From: Ferruginibacter sp.
GTDB taxonomy: Bacteria; Bacteroidota; Bacteroidia; Chitinophagales; Chitinophagaceae
DNA length: 64,000 nt
Assembly: GCA_019638575.1 (NCBI GenBank)
Contig: JAHBTN010000010.1
Span: forward strand, 1-64,000
Reading direction: 5' to 3'
A program made the position numbers and the translations under genes. This document shows positions 55,908 to 64,000 of the stretch, piece after piece (position 1 is the first letter of the stretch; each line of letters opens with the position of its first letter). Under the pieces are notes generated by a model. It was not told where the DNA came from. It ran no database searches and saw only the letters and a list, made by a program, of their open reading frames with translations.

Positions 55908-57863
55908 ATGAAGTATTTTGGTGTAATGAAAAAATTTGCAATCATATTATTGGGCGTCTTTTCTATTTTCTGTTCTTATGCCCAGCAGGCAAACAAAGAC
56001 AGTTTGCTAAACCTGTTGTCCACTGCAAAGGAGGATACAAACAAAGTTTTGCTGTATATAGAAATTGGAAACCAATATGAATTAGATGATTTCAACACCG
56101 CAGCACATTATTATTTGCTTGCAAAAGACCTAAGCCAGCAATTAAACTATAAACGAGGAATAGTAAAATTTGTAGCCAACTATACCGCTATCCTGAATGT
56201 GAAAGGAGCATTTGACAGTTCCCTCCTTCTTAACAAACAAGCCATTCAAATTAGCCATGAATTAAATGACGATTTGCTGCTGGCTAAAGCAACTGCCAAC
56301 ACGGGCAACTGCTTCAACTATTTGGGGCAGTATGATAGTGCAGCCTATTATTATGAAACTGCAAAAAGCTATTTTGAAAAAATACAAGATGGTTATTTTG
56401 TTGCCAGAATGAATGACCTCATTCAAAATGTTTTTTGGAAACTGAATCAATTTGCCAAGGGCATTTCTTATGGAAAAGAAGCATCGCAATATTTTAGAAC
56501 CGAGGGTAAGGAAATGGAACTTGGGCAAGCCCTGGTAAATCTTGCCAACAATTATCAGTCACTGCAAATTGTTGACTCTGCAATGAGCTGTTATAAGGAA
56601 GGGCTTGCAATTGGCCAAAGAACAGGCTTTAAAAGGCTTGAACTTACCTGTTTGCTTGGGTTAGGAGCTATTTACTTCCATCGGTATGAAGCAGAAAACA
56701 TGCAGCCATTTTATCAAAAATCATTTGCCCTTAGCAAAGAAATATCCGATGTGGAGGGTGAAATAATTTCGGGGAGAGGCATGGCATTATATTATCTTTT
56801 AAAAAAAGATTTTGCTAAAGCCAAAAACTATATTTCCGAATCAATACGAATGGCCGACAGCGTAGATTTAAAATCTGAAAAAGTAGCGGGATTAAAAGTG
56901 ATGGCAAATATTTTGTTTGCTTCCAATGATATTGTTGGCGCAGAAAAACTCTTAGATAGTTCACAGGTTTTAGAAAACCAATTAACAGGTGAAGAAATAC
57001 AAAACAAAACCTTGTTGATTGAAAAAAAGTTTGAAACCCAAAAAAAGGAAACACAAATACAATTACAAAAAGCACAACTCCGCCATAAAAATACATTGAA
57101 CTATGTTTTTGCAGGAACGGCTCTTGCAATTCTTTTGATTTCTCTGTTGGGCTATCGTAATTATAAAAATAAACAACGCCTGCAACAAACAAAGATTGAC
57201 GAATTAGAAAAAGAAAAACAACTCACCGCTACTGAAGCTGTCCTTAAAGGCGAAGAGCAGGAGCGTACCCGCCTGGCCAAAGACCTTCATGACGGATTGG
57301 GTGGTATGCTGAGCGGAATAAAATTTTCATTAAGCAATATGAAAGGAAATTTAATTATGACGCCTGACAATGCACAGGCATTTGAACGCAGCATTGATAT
57401 GCTTGACAGTTCCATTAAAGAAATGCGGCGGGTGGCGCACAATATGATGCCCGAAGTATTGGTGAAATATGGCCTTGATACTGCATTGAAAGAATTTTGT
57501 AATGAGATAGATCAAAGTGGTGTAATACATACCAATTATCATTCGATGGGAATGGATAAAATTTCAGTTGAACAAACTTCGGCAATTACAATTTACCGAA
57601 TTGTACAGGAGCTTGTAAATAATGCTATAAAACATGCTGCAGCAACAAATGTACTGGTACAAACACAATATTCTGAAACAGAAAAAAACATATCAATTAC
57701 TGTAGAAGACGATGGTAAAGGGTTTGATAAAGAAGCTTTAAAAAAGGCAAGCGGTATTGGCTGGAGTAATATTCAAAACCGGGTAGATTTTTTAAAAGGT
57801 AAAATTGATGTACAAACAGGAGAGGGCAAGGGAACATCGGTGTTGATTGAGGTTAATGTATAA
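55908..57863 (+). CDS. TPR sensor histidine kinase
   Basis: The 651-aa protein has a signal peptide (the Met at codon 7, 55926, gives MKKFAIILLGVFSIFCSYAQ and may be the true start). A TPR region (about 30-370) contains LLAKATANTGNCFNYLGQYDSAAYYYETA and similar repeats. One membrane helix (about 393-412) follows, then a coiled coil. HisKA_3 has RLAKDLHDGLGGMLSGIKFSLSNMK (about 447-471), and the ATPase domain has VEDDGKGFD. The sensor part is periplasmic. It is paired with the regulator gene 76 bases downstream. Confidence 0.92.
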   Translation: MKYFGVMKKFAIILLGVFSIFCSYAQQANKDSLLNLLSTAKEDTNKVLLYIEIGNQYELDDFNTAAHYYLLAKDLSQQLNYKRGIVKFVANYTAILNVKGAFDSSLLLNKQAIQISHELNDDLLLAKATANTGNCFNYLGQYDSAAYYYETAKSYFEKIQDGYFVARMNDLIQNVFWKLNQFAKGISYGKEASQYFRTEGKEMELGQALVNLANNYQSLQIVDSAMSCYKEGLAIGQRTGFKRLELTCLLGLGAIYFHRYEAENMQPFYQKSFALSKEISDVEGEIISGRGMALYYLLKKDFAKAKNYISESIRMADSVDLKSEKVAGLKVMANILFASNDIVGAEKLLDSSQVLENQLTGEEIQNKTLLIEKKFETQKKETQIQLQKAQLRHKNTLNYVFAGTALAILLISLLGYRNYKNKQRLQQTKIDELEKEKQLTATEAVLKGEEQERTRLAKDLHDGLGGMLSGIKFSLSNMKGNLIMTPDNAQAFERSIDMLDSSIKEMRRVAHNMMPEVLVKYGLDTALKEFCNEIDQSGVIHTNYHSMGMDKISVEQTSAITIYRIVQELVNNAIKHAAATNVLVQTQYSETEKNISITVEDDGKGFDKEALKKASGIGWSNIQNRVDFLKGKIDVQTGEGKGTSVLIEVNV

Positions 57864-57881
57864 TTGATAATGTATAATGTA
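57859..57881. repeat. Second copy of the 23-base AT-rich repeat
   Basis: It is identical to 26642-26664 and is followed by TAATTG. It overlaps the stop codon of the TPR kinase gene and lies in the gap before its regulator. Confidence 0.75.
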
Positions 57882-57939
57882 TAATTGGGGGAGGGACCGT
57901 TTTTTTGGAAACATAATTTAATGGCACAACAAGCAAAGA

Positions 57940-58554
57940 ATGAATGCAAGTGTTTTTATTGTAGATGATCACTACATGGTTATTGAAGGTATTCGTTCGT
58001 TATTACAAAATGAAAAAGATATCGACTGGATGGGCCATGCCACCAATGCTGCTTCCTGTCTTGCATTTTTAAAACAACAACAACCTGATATTATTTTAAT
58101 GGATATTAATCTGCCTGATAAAAGTGGAATTGATTTATGTAAAGAAGTGGTGCAACTATATCCTGCTGTTAAGATTTTAGGGTTAAGCACTTTTAATCAA
58201 CAGGCTGTTATACGTAATATGATGGATAATGGCGCTTCCGGATATGTATTGAAAAATGCTGACAAAGAAGAACTGCTGGAAGCTATTAAAACAGTGCTAA
58301 CAGGCAAAAATTATTTGAGCCATGAAGTAAGCCGTTCATTAAGGGAATCAGAGAACAGCATGCCTCCAATTACACGCAGAGAAAAAGAAGTATTGCAATT
58401 AATAGCGGAAGGGCTTACCAATGCTGAAATTGCCGAAACTCTTTTTATCAGTATCCCTACTGTTAATACACATCGCAAAAGCCTGCTCGAAAAATTTGAA
58501 GCAAAGAATACAGCCATCCTAATCAGCAAAGGGATAAAGAATGGTTTGATATGA
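57940..58554 (+). CDS. LuxR-type response regulator
   Basis: The 204-aa protein has a receiver with VFIVDDHYMVIEGI, DIILMDINLPDKSG, LGLSTFNQQ and GYVLKNADKE. Its LuxR helix-turn-helix has ITRREKEVLQLIAEGLTNAEIAETLFISIPTVNTHRKSLLEKF. It is the probable partner of the TPR kinase upstream. Confidence 0.93.
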   Translation: MNASVFIVDDHYMVIEGIRSLLQNEKDIDWMGHATNAASCLAFLKQQQPDIILMDINLPDKSGIDLCKEVVQLYPAVKILGLSTFNQQAVIRNMMDNGASGYVLKNADKEELLEAIKTVLTGKNYLSHEVSRSLRESENSMPPITRREKEVLQLIAEGLTNAEIAETLFISIPTVNTHRKSLLEKFEAKNTAILISKGIKNGLI

Positions 58555-58581
58555 CACAGCCTGTAAACTTGTTCCGCTTAT

Positions 58582-59841
58582 TTAAAAAACAAGGTGAGTG
58601 AATAGTTCTCGCTGTTCATTTAAATGCTGGTGCCTTATTTTCTTTTCTTTAAGCCGTTGTAAAATACATTCCAAATCCGTTTTACGCTTTAGTTCAATAC
58701 CTACCACTGCCGGGCCTTCCTCCCTGTTGTTTTTTTTATTATACTGGAAGTAGGTGATATCATCATCTTTTCCCAATACATCATTTACAAATTCTTTTAG
58801 TGCGCCGGGCCGCTGCGAAAAATTAATCAGGAAATAATGTTTTAATCCTTCATACAGTAATGAACGCTCTTTTATCTCTTCGGTTCGGGTAATATCATTA
58901 TTACTGCCACTAACAATACAAACTACATTTTTTCCAACAATTTCATTTTTGAAAAAATCTAATGCAGCAATACTTAATGCGCCTGCAGGCTCCACCACTA
59001 TTGCTTCTTCGTTATAAAGTTGTAGTATGGTGGTGCATATCTTTCCTTCAGGAACCAATTGCATATCATCAAGCACATCTTTGCAAATATCAAATGTTAT
59101 ATTGCCTACACATTTTACCGCAGCCCCATCAACAAAACTTTCAATTGAAGCAAGTGTAACAGGATGCCCCGCTTTTATTGCTTCCGACATTGATGGGGCG
59201 CCTTCAGGTTCCAGGCCAATTATTTTTGTTTTGGGCGAATAAGTTTTAAAGTAAGAACCAATACCAGCACTTAATCCGCCACCACCTACAGGAACGAAAA
59301 GGTAATCAACCTGTGGTTGATCAGCCAAAATTTCCACAGCAACGGTTCCTTGTCCTTCTATGATTCGAACATCATCAAAAGGAGGAATAAATGTCATCCC
59401 GTTAATGTCAGAAAAATGTTTGGCAGCATTAGCGCAATCATCAAAAGTATCGCCTGTTAATCTTATTTCTATAAATCCTTCTCCAAACATTTCTGTTTGG
59501 TTTATTTTTTGTTTGGGTGTGGTAATGGGCATGAAAACAACACCTTTAATATTCAATTTCCGACAACTGTAGGCAAAACCCTGGGCATGGTTACCGGCAC
59601 TGGCACATACAACTCCCTTGTTAAGTTCTTCTGGTGATAATGAACTCATCATATTATATGCACCTCTTAGTTTATACGATCGCACAACCTGTAGGTCTTC
59701 TCTTTTCAAAAAAATATTGCATTTGTATTTTTTTGAAAGAGACGGATTATAACTGAGCGAGGTATGTTTTACCACATCTTTTAGTCGCTCAGCCGCTTCA
59801 TGAAAAGAAAGTTTATATGTTGTGCCGGTTACCATGCTCAT
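58582..59841 (-). CDS. ilvA: Threonine dehydratase (biosynthetic)
   Basis: PLP enzyme of 419 aa. The PLP lysine lies in VVRSYKLRGAYNMM, the Gly-rich phosphate loop in VPVGGGGLSAGIG, and VCASAGNHAQGFAYSC matches the family. One ACT-like regulatory region follows (about 325-419, HYFLINFSQRPGALKEFVNDVLG), shorter than the double regulatory domain of E. coli IlvA. It makes 2-oxobutanoate for isoleucine synthesis. It is the last gene of the ilv run, 10 bases after ilvC. Confidence 0.93.
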   Translation of the reverse strand: MSMVTGTTYKLSFHEAAERLKDVVKHTSLSYNPSLSKKYKCNIFLKREDLQVVRSYKLRGAYNMMSSLSPEELNKGVVCASAGNHAQGFAYSCRKLNIKGVVFMPITTPKQKINQTEMFGEGFIEIRLTGDTFDDCANAAKHFSDINGMTFIPPFDDVRIIEGQGTVAVEILADQPQVDYLFVPVGGGGLSAGIGSYFKTYSPKTKIIGLEPEGAPSMSEAIKAGHPVTLASIESFVDGAAVKCVGNITFDICKDVLDDMQLVPEGKICTTILQLYNEEAIVVEPAGALSIAALDFFKNEIVGKNVVCIVSGSNNDITRTEEIKERSLLYEGLKHYFLINFSQRPGALKEFVNDVLGKDDDITYFQYNKKNNREEGPAVVGIELKRKTDLECILQRLKEKKIRHQHLNEQRELFTHLVF

Positions 59842-59851
59842 GTTGATGATT

Positions 59852-60976
59852 TTAATTTACGTTTTCAGGTTTTTCAGTTAAATTTTTTAAAAGGCTATTT
59901 GTATTATTATTGTTTTCATCCTGTATTGGCTTTTGATTTTCGGGGCGAAGACTTCTTACTGTTTTGCCAGCCTGCCACAATTCGCTATCACGCAGTTCTT
60001 TTAATTCTTCTTCCAGCTTCTCCCGGTAATCGGCCTTGCTATTGCTGTCAATAGAGCGTTGCGATTCTTTGCCGCTGGCAACACTTTCATAGAGTTCGGT
60101 AAAAACGGGTTTTGTTGCATCACGAAATTTTTTCCACCAGTCCAATGCGCCACGTTGTGCAGTAGTACTGCAATTAGCGTACATCCAGTCCATTCCGTTT
60201 TCTGCAACCAACGGCATTAAAGATTGTGTAAGCTCTTCCACAGTTTCGTTAAATGCTTCAGAAGGGGAGTGGCCTTTGCTACGCAACACATCATATTGTG
60301 CTGCAAATATTCCTTGTATGGCTCCCATCAATGTTCCTCTTTCGCCGGTAAGATCGCTGTACACTTCTTTCTTAAAATCGGTTTCAAATAAATAACCACT
60401 GCCTACTGCAATACCTAATGCCACAACTCTTTCAAATGCTTTACCTGTTGCATCCTGGAAAATAGCATACGAGCTATTTAAACCACGGCCTTGCAAAAAC
60501 ATTCTTCTTAAAGAAGTGCCACTTCCTTTTGGTGCCACTAAAAACACATCTACATCTTTGGGAGGCACAATGCCTGTTTGTTCATTAAAAGTTACACCAA
60601 AGCCATGTGAAAAATATAATGCTTTACCGGGAGTGAGATGCTTTTGAACCGTAGGCCATAAGGCTATCTGTGCCGCATCACTCAGTAAATAACAAATGAT
60701 GGTGCCTCTTTGCAGGGCTTCTTCAATTTCAAACAAAGTTTCGCCCGGCACAAAACCATCTTTAATAGCTTTGTCCCATGTTTTTGAATTTTTGCGCTGC
60801 CCAACAATTACATTAATGCCATTGTCTTTTTGGTTTAATGCCTGCCCCGGGCCTTGTACGCCATAGCCTATAACGGCTACCGTTTCGTTCTTTAGCACTT
60901 CCCGTGCTTTACTTAATGGGAACTCTTCCCTGGTTACAACGTTTTCTTCAACGTTTCCAAATTTTAATTTTGCCAT
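59852..60976 (-). CDS. ilvC: Ketol-acid reductoisomerase
   Basis: The 374-aa protein has a Rossmann domain with VAVIGYGVQGPGQALNQKDNG and the NADP loop GQRKNSKTW. The catalytic His is in LYFSHGFGVTF, and the metal ligands are in YSDLTGERGTLMGAIQG and FNETVEELTQSL, with the Ser of YANCSTTAQRGAL. The motif variants (VQGPGQ, KGSGTSLR) fit the form common in Bacteroidota and plants. The C-terminal 40 residues are Asn/Glu-rich and have no known role. It lies 10 bases upstream of ilvA. Confidence 0.94.
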   Translation of the reverse strand: MAKLKFGNVEENVVTREEFPLSKAREVLKNETVAVIGYGVQGPGQALNQKDNGINVIVGQRKNSKTWDKAIKDGFVPGETLFEIEEALQRGTIICYLLSDAAQIALWPTVQKHLTPGKALYFSHGFGVTFNEQTGIVPPKDVDVFLVAPKGSGTSLRRMFLQGRGLNSSYAIFQDATGKAFERVVALGIAVGSGYLFETDFKKEVYSDLTGERGTLMGAIQGIFAAQYDVLRSKGHSPSEAFNETVEELTQSLMPLVAENGMDWMYANCSTTAQRGALDWWKKFRDATKPVFTELYESVASGKESQRSIDSNSKADYREKLEEELKELRDSELWQAGKTVRSLRPENQKPIQDENNNNTNSLLKNLTEKPENVN

Positions 60977-61121
60977 TATTGATGATTTTTATTGGTGATT
61001 TAATTTTTTTTATTTTGTTACCGGCATTTGTTTTTCATGGCATCAGCGTTGTGTCACTCACTTGTACTGTTTGTTCATAACGCATCAATGAACGCCACAG
61101 GCAAATGTTTTTTTATGCTTT

Positions 61122-61712
61122 TTACATGGCAAATACTTCTTCGTTCTTGTCTAAAAATTCATTCTCAATTACATCTTCGCCCGGTTCATGGTATTCAAAC
61201 TCCTTAAGCCTGTCATGAAAATCGTTGCTGCCTTTAATGATAGCTACCCTGGCGCTTCTTACAAATTCTATCAGGCCATAAGGTTCTAATACTTTAAGCA
61301 GGCCATCGGTTTCTTCTCTTTGGCCGGTTGTTTCAAAAACGGTATAATCTTTTCTTATGGCTACCACTCTTGCTCCATGTTCTCTTAACAGTCGTTCTAC
61401 TTTCACTTTTTCAGCAATGGCATCGGTACTTACCTTGTACAAGGCAAGTTCCTGCCAAACAATTTCGTCGCCGTTATTATAATAGGCTTTTAAAACTTCC
61501 ACCTGTTTTTCTATCTGGCGGCATAATTTTTTTACAACATCTTCTGTTTCGCTGATAACAATTGTAAACCTGTGCACACTCTCTACTTCGGTGGGAGAAG
61601 TGTTCAGGCTCTCAATATTTATTTTGCGCCTCGAAAAAATGATGGCAATACGGTTCAGCAAACCAATCTGGTTTTCTGTAAATACCGTTATGGTGAATTC
61701 TTTCTTTTCCAT
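61122..61712 (-). CDS. ilvN: Acetolactate synthase small subunit
   Basis: The 196-aa protein has an N-terminal ACT domain (FTITVFTENQIGLLNRIAIIFSRRKINIESLNTSPTE) that binds the feedback inhibitor valine, and a C-terminal ALS regulatory domain (GLIEFVRSARVAIIKGS). The symbol ilvN or ilvH would be equally acceptable. It follows ilvB after 43 bases, as a regulatory partner normally does. Confidence 0.94.
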   Translation of the reverse strand: MEKKEFTITVFTENQIGLLNRIAIIFSRRKINIESLNTSPTEVESVHRFTIVISETEDVVKKLCRQIEKQVEVLKAYYNNGDEIVWQELALYKVSTDAIAEKVKVERLLREHGARVVAIRKDYTVFETTGQREETDGLLKVLEPYGLIEFVRSARVAIIKGSNDFHDRLKEFEYHEPGEDVIENEFLDKNEEVFAM

Positions 61713-61755
61713 TTTAATAAATTTTATTTTCAGTTATCTTTTATAACACCGGTTA

Positions 61756-63504
61756 TTAAATTTCATCTTTGCTTAAAACAATTTCAGCTACGCCTTTGCC
61801 CTGCGGCACCATTGGGAATACATTGTTTTCTTTTCCTACCATCACTTCAAGCAAATAAGAGCCTTTATGGTTTAGCATGGTATCTATCGCAGCTTTCAAT
61901 TCTTCCCTTTTGCAAACAGATTTTCCTTCAATCTGGTAAGCCCTTGCCAGTTGTACAAAATCGGGGCTTGTAATATCTGTAAACGAATAGCGGCGTTGGT
62001 GAAATAATTCCTGCCATTGCCTTACCATGCCAAGAAACTGGTTATTGAGAATTAAAATTTTTATATCAATATCAAATTGCATGATGGTGCCAAGTTCCTG
62101 CAATGTCATCTGGAAACCACCATCGCCAATCACTGCCACCACTGTTCTTTTTGGTGCGCCAAACTTTGCACCAATGGCTGCAGGCAATGCAAAGCCCATA
62201 GTGCCTAAGCCGCCGCTGGTTACATTACTTTTAGATTGGTTGTATTTTGCATAGCGGCATGCAACCATCTGGTGCTGGCCTACATCGGTTACAATCACGG
62301 CTTCACCTTTTGTTAATTCATTTACCAACTCAATCACTTCACCCATTGATAAAATATCTGAAGTTGGGTTCAGTTCATTTTTTATAACTTTTTCCTGTTC
62401 CTTTGCTGTGCAATCGGCAAATTTTTGTAACCATTCAGGATAAGTTTTATTTTCAACAAGCTTTGTAAGCATGGGCAATGTTTCTTTACAATTGCCCCAA
62501 ACAGGTATAGTTGTTTTTACATTCTTATCAATCTCTGCAGGGTCTATATCAAGGTGTATCACTTTAGCCTGCTTTGCATATTTATCAAGGCGGCCTGTTA
62601 CACGGTCATCAAATCGCATACCCACGGCTATCAATACATCACATTCGTTGGTTAGTAAATTGGGCCCATAGTTACCATGCATTCCCAACATGCCTACACC
62701 CAAAGGATGGTCAGTGGGTATTGCACTCATTCCCATAATTGTCCATGCTGCAGGGATGCCGGCTTTTTCAATAAATGCTTTAAATTCTTTTTCGGCTTTG
62801 CCCAATATCACACCCTGTCCAAAAATTACAAACGGCCTTTGTGCTTCATTGATAAGTTTGGCAGCCGTTTCCACATATTCTTTGCGAACAATGGGAGTGG
62901 GGCGGTAGCTTCTTATATGGTTGCATTTTTTGTAACCTGCATATTCAAATTCCTGCAATTGTGCATTCTTGGTAATATCAATCAGCACCGGCCCCGGCCT
63001 TCCGCTTTTAGCAATATAAAATGCTTTGGCAAGTACCGATGGAATTTCAGATGCATCTGTTATTTGGTAATTCCATTTTGTTACCGGCGTGGTGATGTTG
63101 ATGATATCTGTTTCCTGGAAAGCATCGGTGCCGAGCAATTGTGCATACACTTGGCCGGTTATACATACCACCGGTGTAGAGTCAATCATTGCATCTGCTA
63201 ATCCTGTAACAAGGTTTGTAGCACCGGGGCCGCTTGTTGCAAACACCACACCTGTTTCGCCACTTGTTCTTGCAAAACCTTGTGCAGCGTGTATGGAGCC
63301 CTGTTCGTGCCTTGTTAATATATGTTGCAACTTGTGGTGGTAATCATACAATGCGTCATAAATGGGCATGATGGCGCCGCCGGGGTAACCAAATACAGTA
63401 GTTACACCTTCTGCAACAAGCGCTTCCAATACAGCAAGGCTGCCACTTTTGGTTGTTGTATGCTTTTTAGTTTGTCTTCTTTGTTGTAATGTTAATGTTT
63501 CCAT
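61756..63504 (-). CDS. ilvB: Acetolactate synthase large subunit
   Basis: ThDP enzyme of 582 aa. The N-terminal TPP-binding part has FGYPGGAIMPIYDALYD, RHEQGSIHAAQGFAR and ATSGPGATNLVTGLADAMIDSTP. The central Rossmann domain follows. The C-terminal ThDP site has GLGTMGFALPAAIGAKFG, VIGDGGFQMTLQELGT and ILILNNQFLGMVRQWQ. It condenses pyruvate to acetolactate or acetohydroxybutyrate. It starts 12 bases after ilvD. Confidence 0.96.
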   Translation of the reverse strand: METLTLQQRRQTKKHTTTKSGSLAVLEALVAEGVTTVFGYPGGAIMPIYDALYDYHHKLQHILTRHEQGSIHAAQGFARTSGETGVVFATSGPGATNLVTGLADAMIDSTPVVCITGQVYAQLLGTDAFQETDIINITTPVTKWNYQITDASEIPSVLAKAFYIAKSGRPGPVLIDITKNAQLQEFEYAGYKKCNHIRSYRPTPIVRKEYVETAAKLINEAQRPFVIFGQGVILGKAEKEFKAFIEKAGIPAAWTIMGMSAIPTDHPLGVGMLGMHGNYGPNLLTNECDVLIAVGMRFDDRVTGRLDKYAKQAKVIHLDIDPAEIDKNVKTTIPVWGNCKETLPMLTKLVENKTYPEWLQKFADCTAKEQEKVIKNELNPTSDILSMGEVIELVNELTKGEAVIVTDVGQHQMVACRYAKYNQSKSNVTSGGLGTMGFALPAAIGAKFGAPKRTVVAVIGDGGFQMTLQELGTIMQFDIDIKILILNNQFLGMVRQWQELFHQRRYSFTDITSPDFVQLARAYQIEGKSVCKREELKAAIDTMLNHKGSYLLEVMVGKENNVFPMVPQGKGVAEIVLSKDEI

Positions 63505-63516
63505 CTTTTGATAAAT

Positions 63517-64000
63517 TTATTTTTCATCCGTTACGCATCCCTGGTCGGCAGGTTTTACCTGCTGTGCATATTTAAATAAGGCACCTTTAGTTGCTTTCAG
63601 CGCCGGTTGCTTCCAGTTTTTTCTTCTTTCAGCAATTTCATTATCCGAAACTTTTAATGTTAGCTTATTGTTTACCGCATCTATTTCAATCCTGTCATCA
63701 TCTTTTACCAATGCAATCAATCCGCCTTCAAAAGCTTCAGGTGTAATGTGGCCAACAACAAATCCATGTGTACCGCCGCTAAACCGTCCATCGGTAATGA
63801 GCGCTACTGTTTTGCCAAGCCCTGCACCAATGATGGCAGATGTTGGTTTAAGCATTTCGGGCATGCCCGGTGCACCTTTGGGGCCTATGTAGCGTATCAC
63901 CACTACATCGCCTGCATGCACTTTACCCGAAGCAATGCCGGCTATCAAATCTTTTTCACCATCAAACACTCTTGCAGTTCCTTCAAATTTTTCACCTTCC
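63517..64000 (-). CDS. ilvD: Dihydroxy-acid dehydratase, C-terminal part (cut by window edge)
   Basis: The visible C-terminal part reads [26 protein letters not shown], then [27 protein letters not shown] and [24 protein letters not shown], the IlvD/Edd C-terminal signatures. The frame runs open to the right edge with no start, so the gene continues outside the window; an internal GTG near 63969 is not a real start. It heads the ilvD-B-N-C-A run seen here. Confidence 0.94.
   Translation of the reverse strand, partial: EGEKFEGTARVFDGEKDLIAGIASGKVHAGDVVVIRYIGPKGAPGMPEMLKPTSAIIGAGLGKTVALITDGRFSGGTHGFVVGHITPEAFEGGLIALVKDDDRIEIDAVNNKLTLKVSDNEIAERRKNWKQPALKATKGALFKYAQQVKPADQGCVTDEK

Noticed and set aside
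63517-63969. Complete 150-aa protein starting at the GTG near 63969
   Set aside because: Conserved IlvD sequence continues upstream of that codon to the window edge, so it is an internal codon of a truncated gene.

Overview
The window looks like chromosomal DNA of a Bacteroidota bacterium, most likely a member of the Chitinophagaceae or a close relative. The evidence is the low GC content, almost no Shine-Dalgarno motifs, Bacteroidota-type promoters (TTTG...TAnnTTTG), secreted proteins with type IX secretion C-terminal domains, Reg_prop/Y_Y_Y sensor kinases, and a type VI secretion system of the Bacteroidota class (T6SS subtype iii). The genus assignment is inference.

Layout. 1-510: end of a neighbouring gene and its terminator. 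511-1497: a secreted protein of unknown function. 1638-8398 (minus): a tight eight-gene unit with a degenerate dihydroorotase homologue, a DUF4199 membrane protein, two glycosyltransferases and four enzymes that would make GDP-D-glycero-alpha-D-manno-heptose (HddA, GmhA, HddC, GmhB types). 8463-8536: tRNA-Pro(GGG) with a clear promoter and terminator.

8651-31672: a T6SSiii locus in two divergent arms around a 374-base spacer. The minus arm carries tssG-N-K-E-F-O-P, then a 991-residue TPR protein and a lytic transglycosylase. The plus arm carries hcp (tssD), vgrG (tssI), a DUF4123 adaptor, a PAAR protein with a C-terminal extension, a lipase-like protein lacking the nucleophile serine, an OmpA-like protein without signal peptide, clpV (tssH), tssB, a second hcp with a Ser/Asp-rich tail, and tssC. 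TssN, TssO and TssP would form the envelope complex; TssK, E, F and G the baseplate; TssB and TssC the sheath; Hcp the tube; VgrG and PAAR the spike; ClpV recycles the sheath. No recognisable TssQ or TssR lies in the window. The TPR protein and the lytic transglycosylase occupy the place where they might be expected.

31819-36066: a Reg_prop-type sensor kinase and its response regulator. 36375-44118: an unrecognised small protein and four secreted or surface proteins (tail-fibre-like, sortilin/BNR propeller, dockerin-bearing, T9SS-sorted). 44250-48432 (minus): an MscS channel, a heptanucleotide tandem repeat, a lone receiver, a NarL-type regulator and a PAS histidine kinase. 48624-52957: an M14 carboxypeptidase-like protein and an S41-like lipoprotein. 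53151-55590 (minus): two secreted repeat proteins. 55651-55867: palindromic intergenic repeats bracketed by an 18-base direct repeat. 55908-58554: a TPR histidine kinase and LuxR-type regulator pair. 58582-64000 (minus): the branched-chain amino acid cluster ilvD-ilvB-ilvN-ilvC-ilvA, with ilvD cut by the window edge.

The most unusual content is in the T6SS locus: the VgrG-linked cargo cassette with an apparently dead alpha/beta hydrolase, the Hcp variant between tssB and tssC, and the replacement genes downstream of tssP. The dihydroorotase homologue without metal ligands is also notable.
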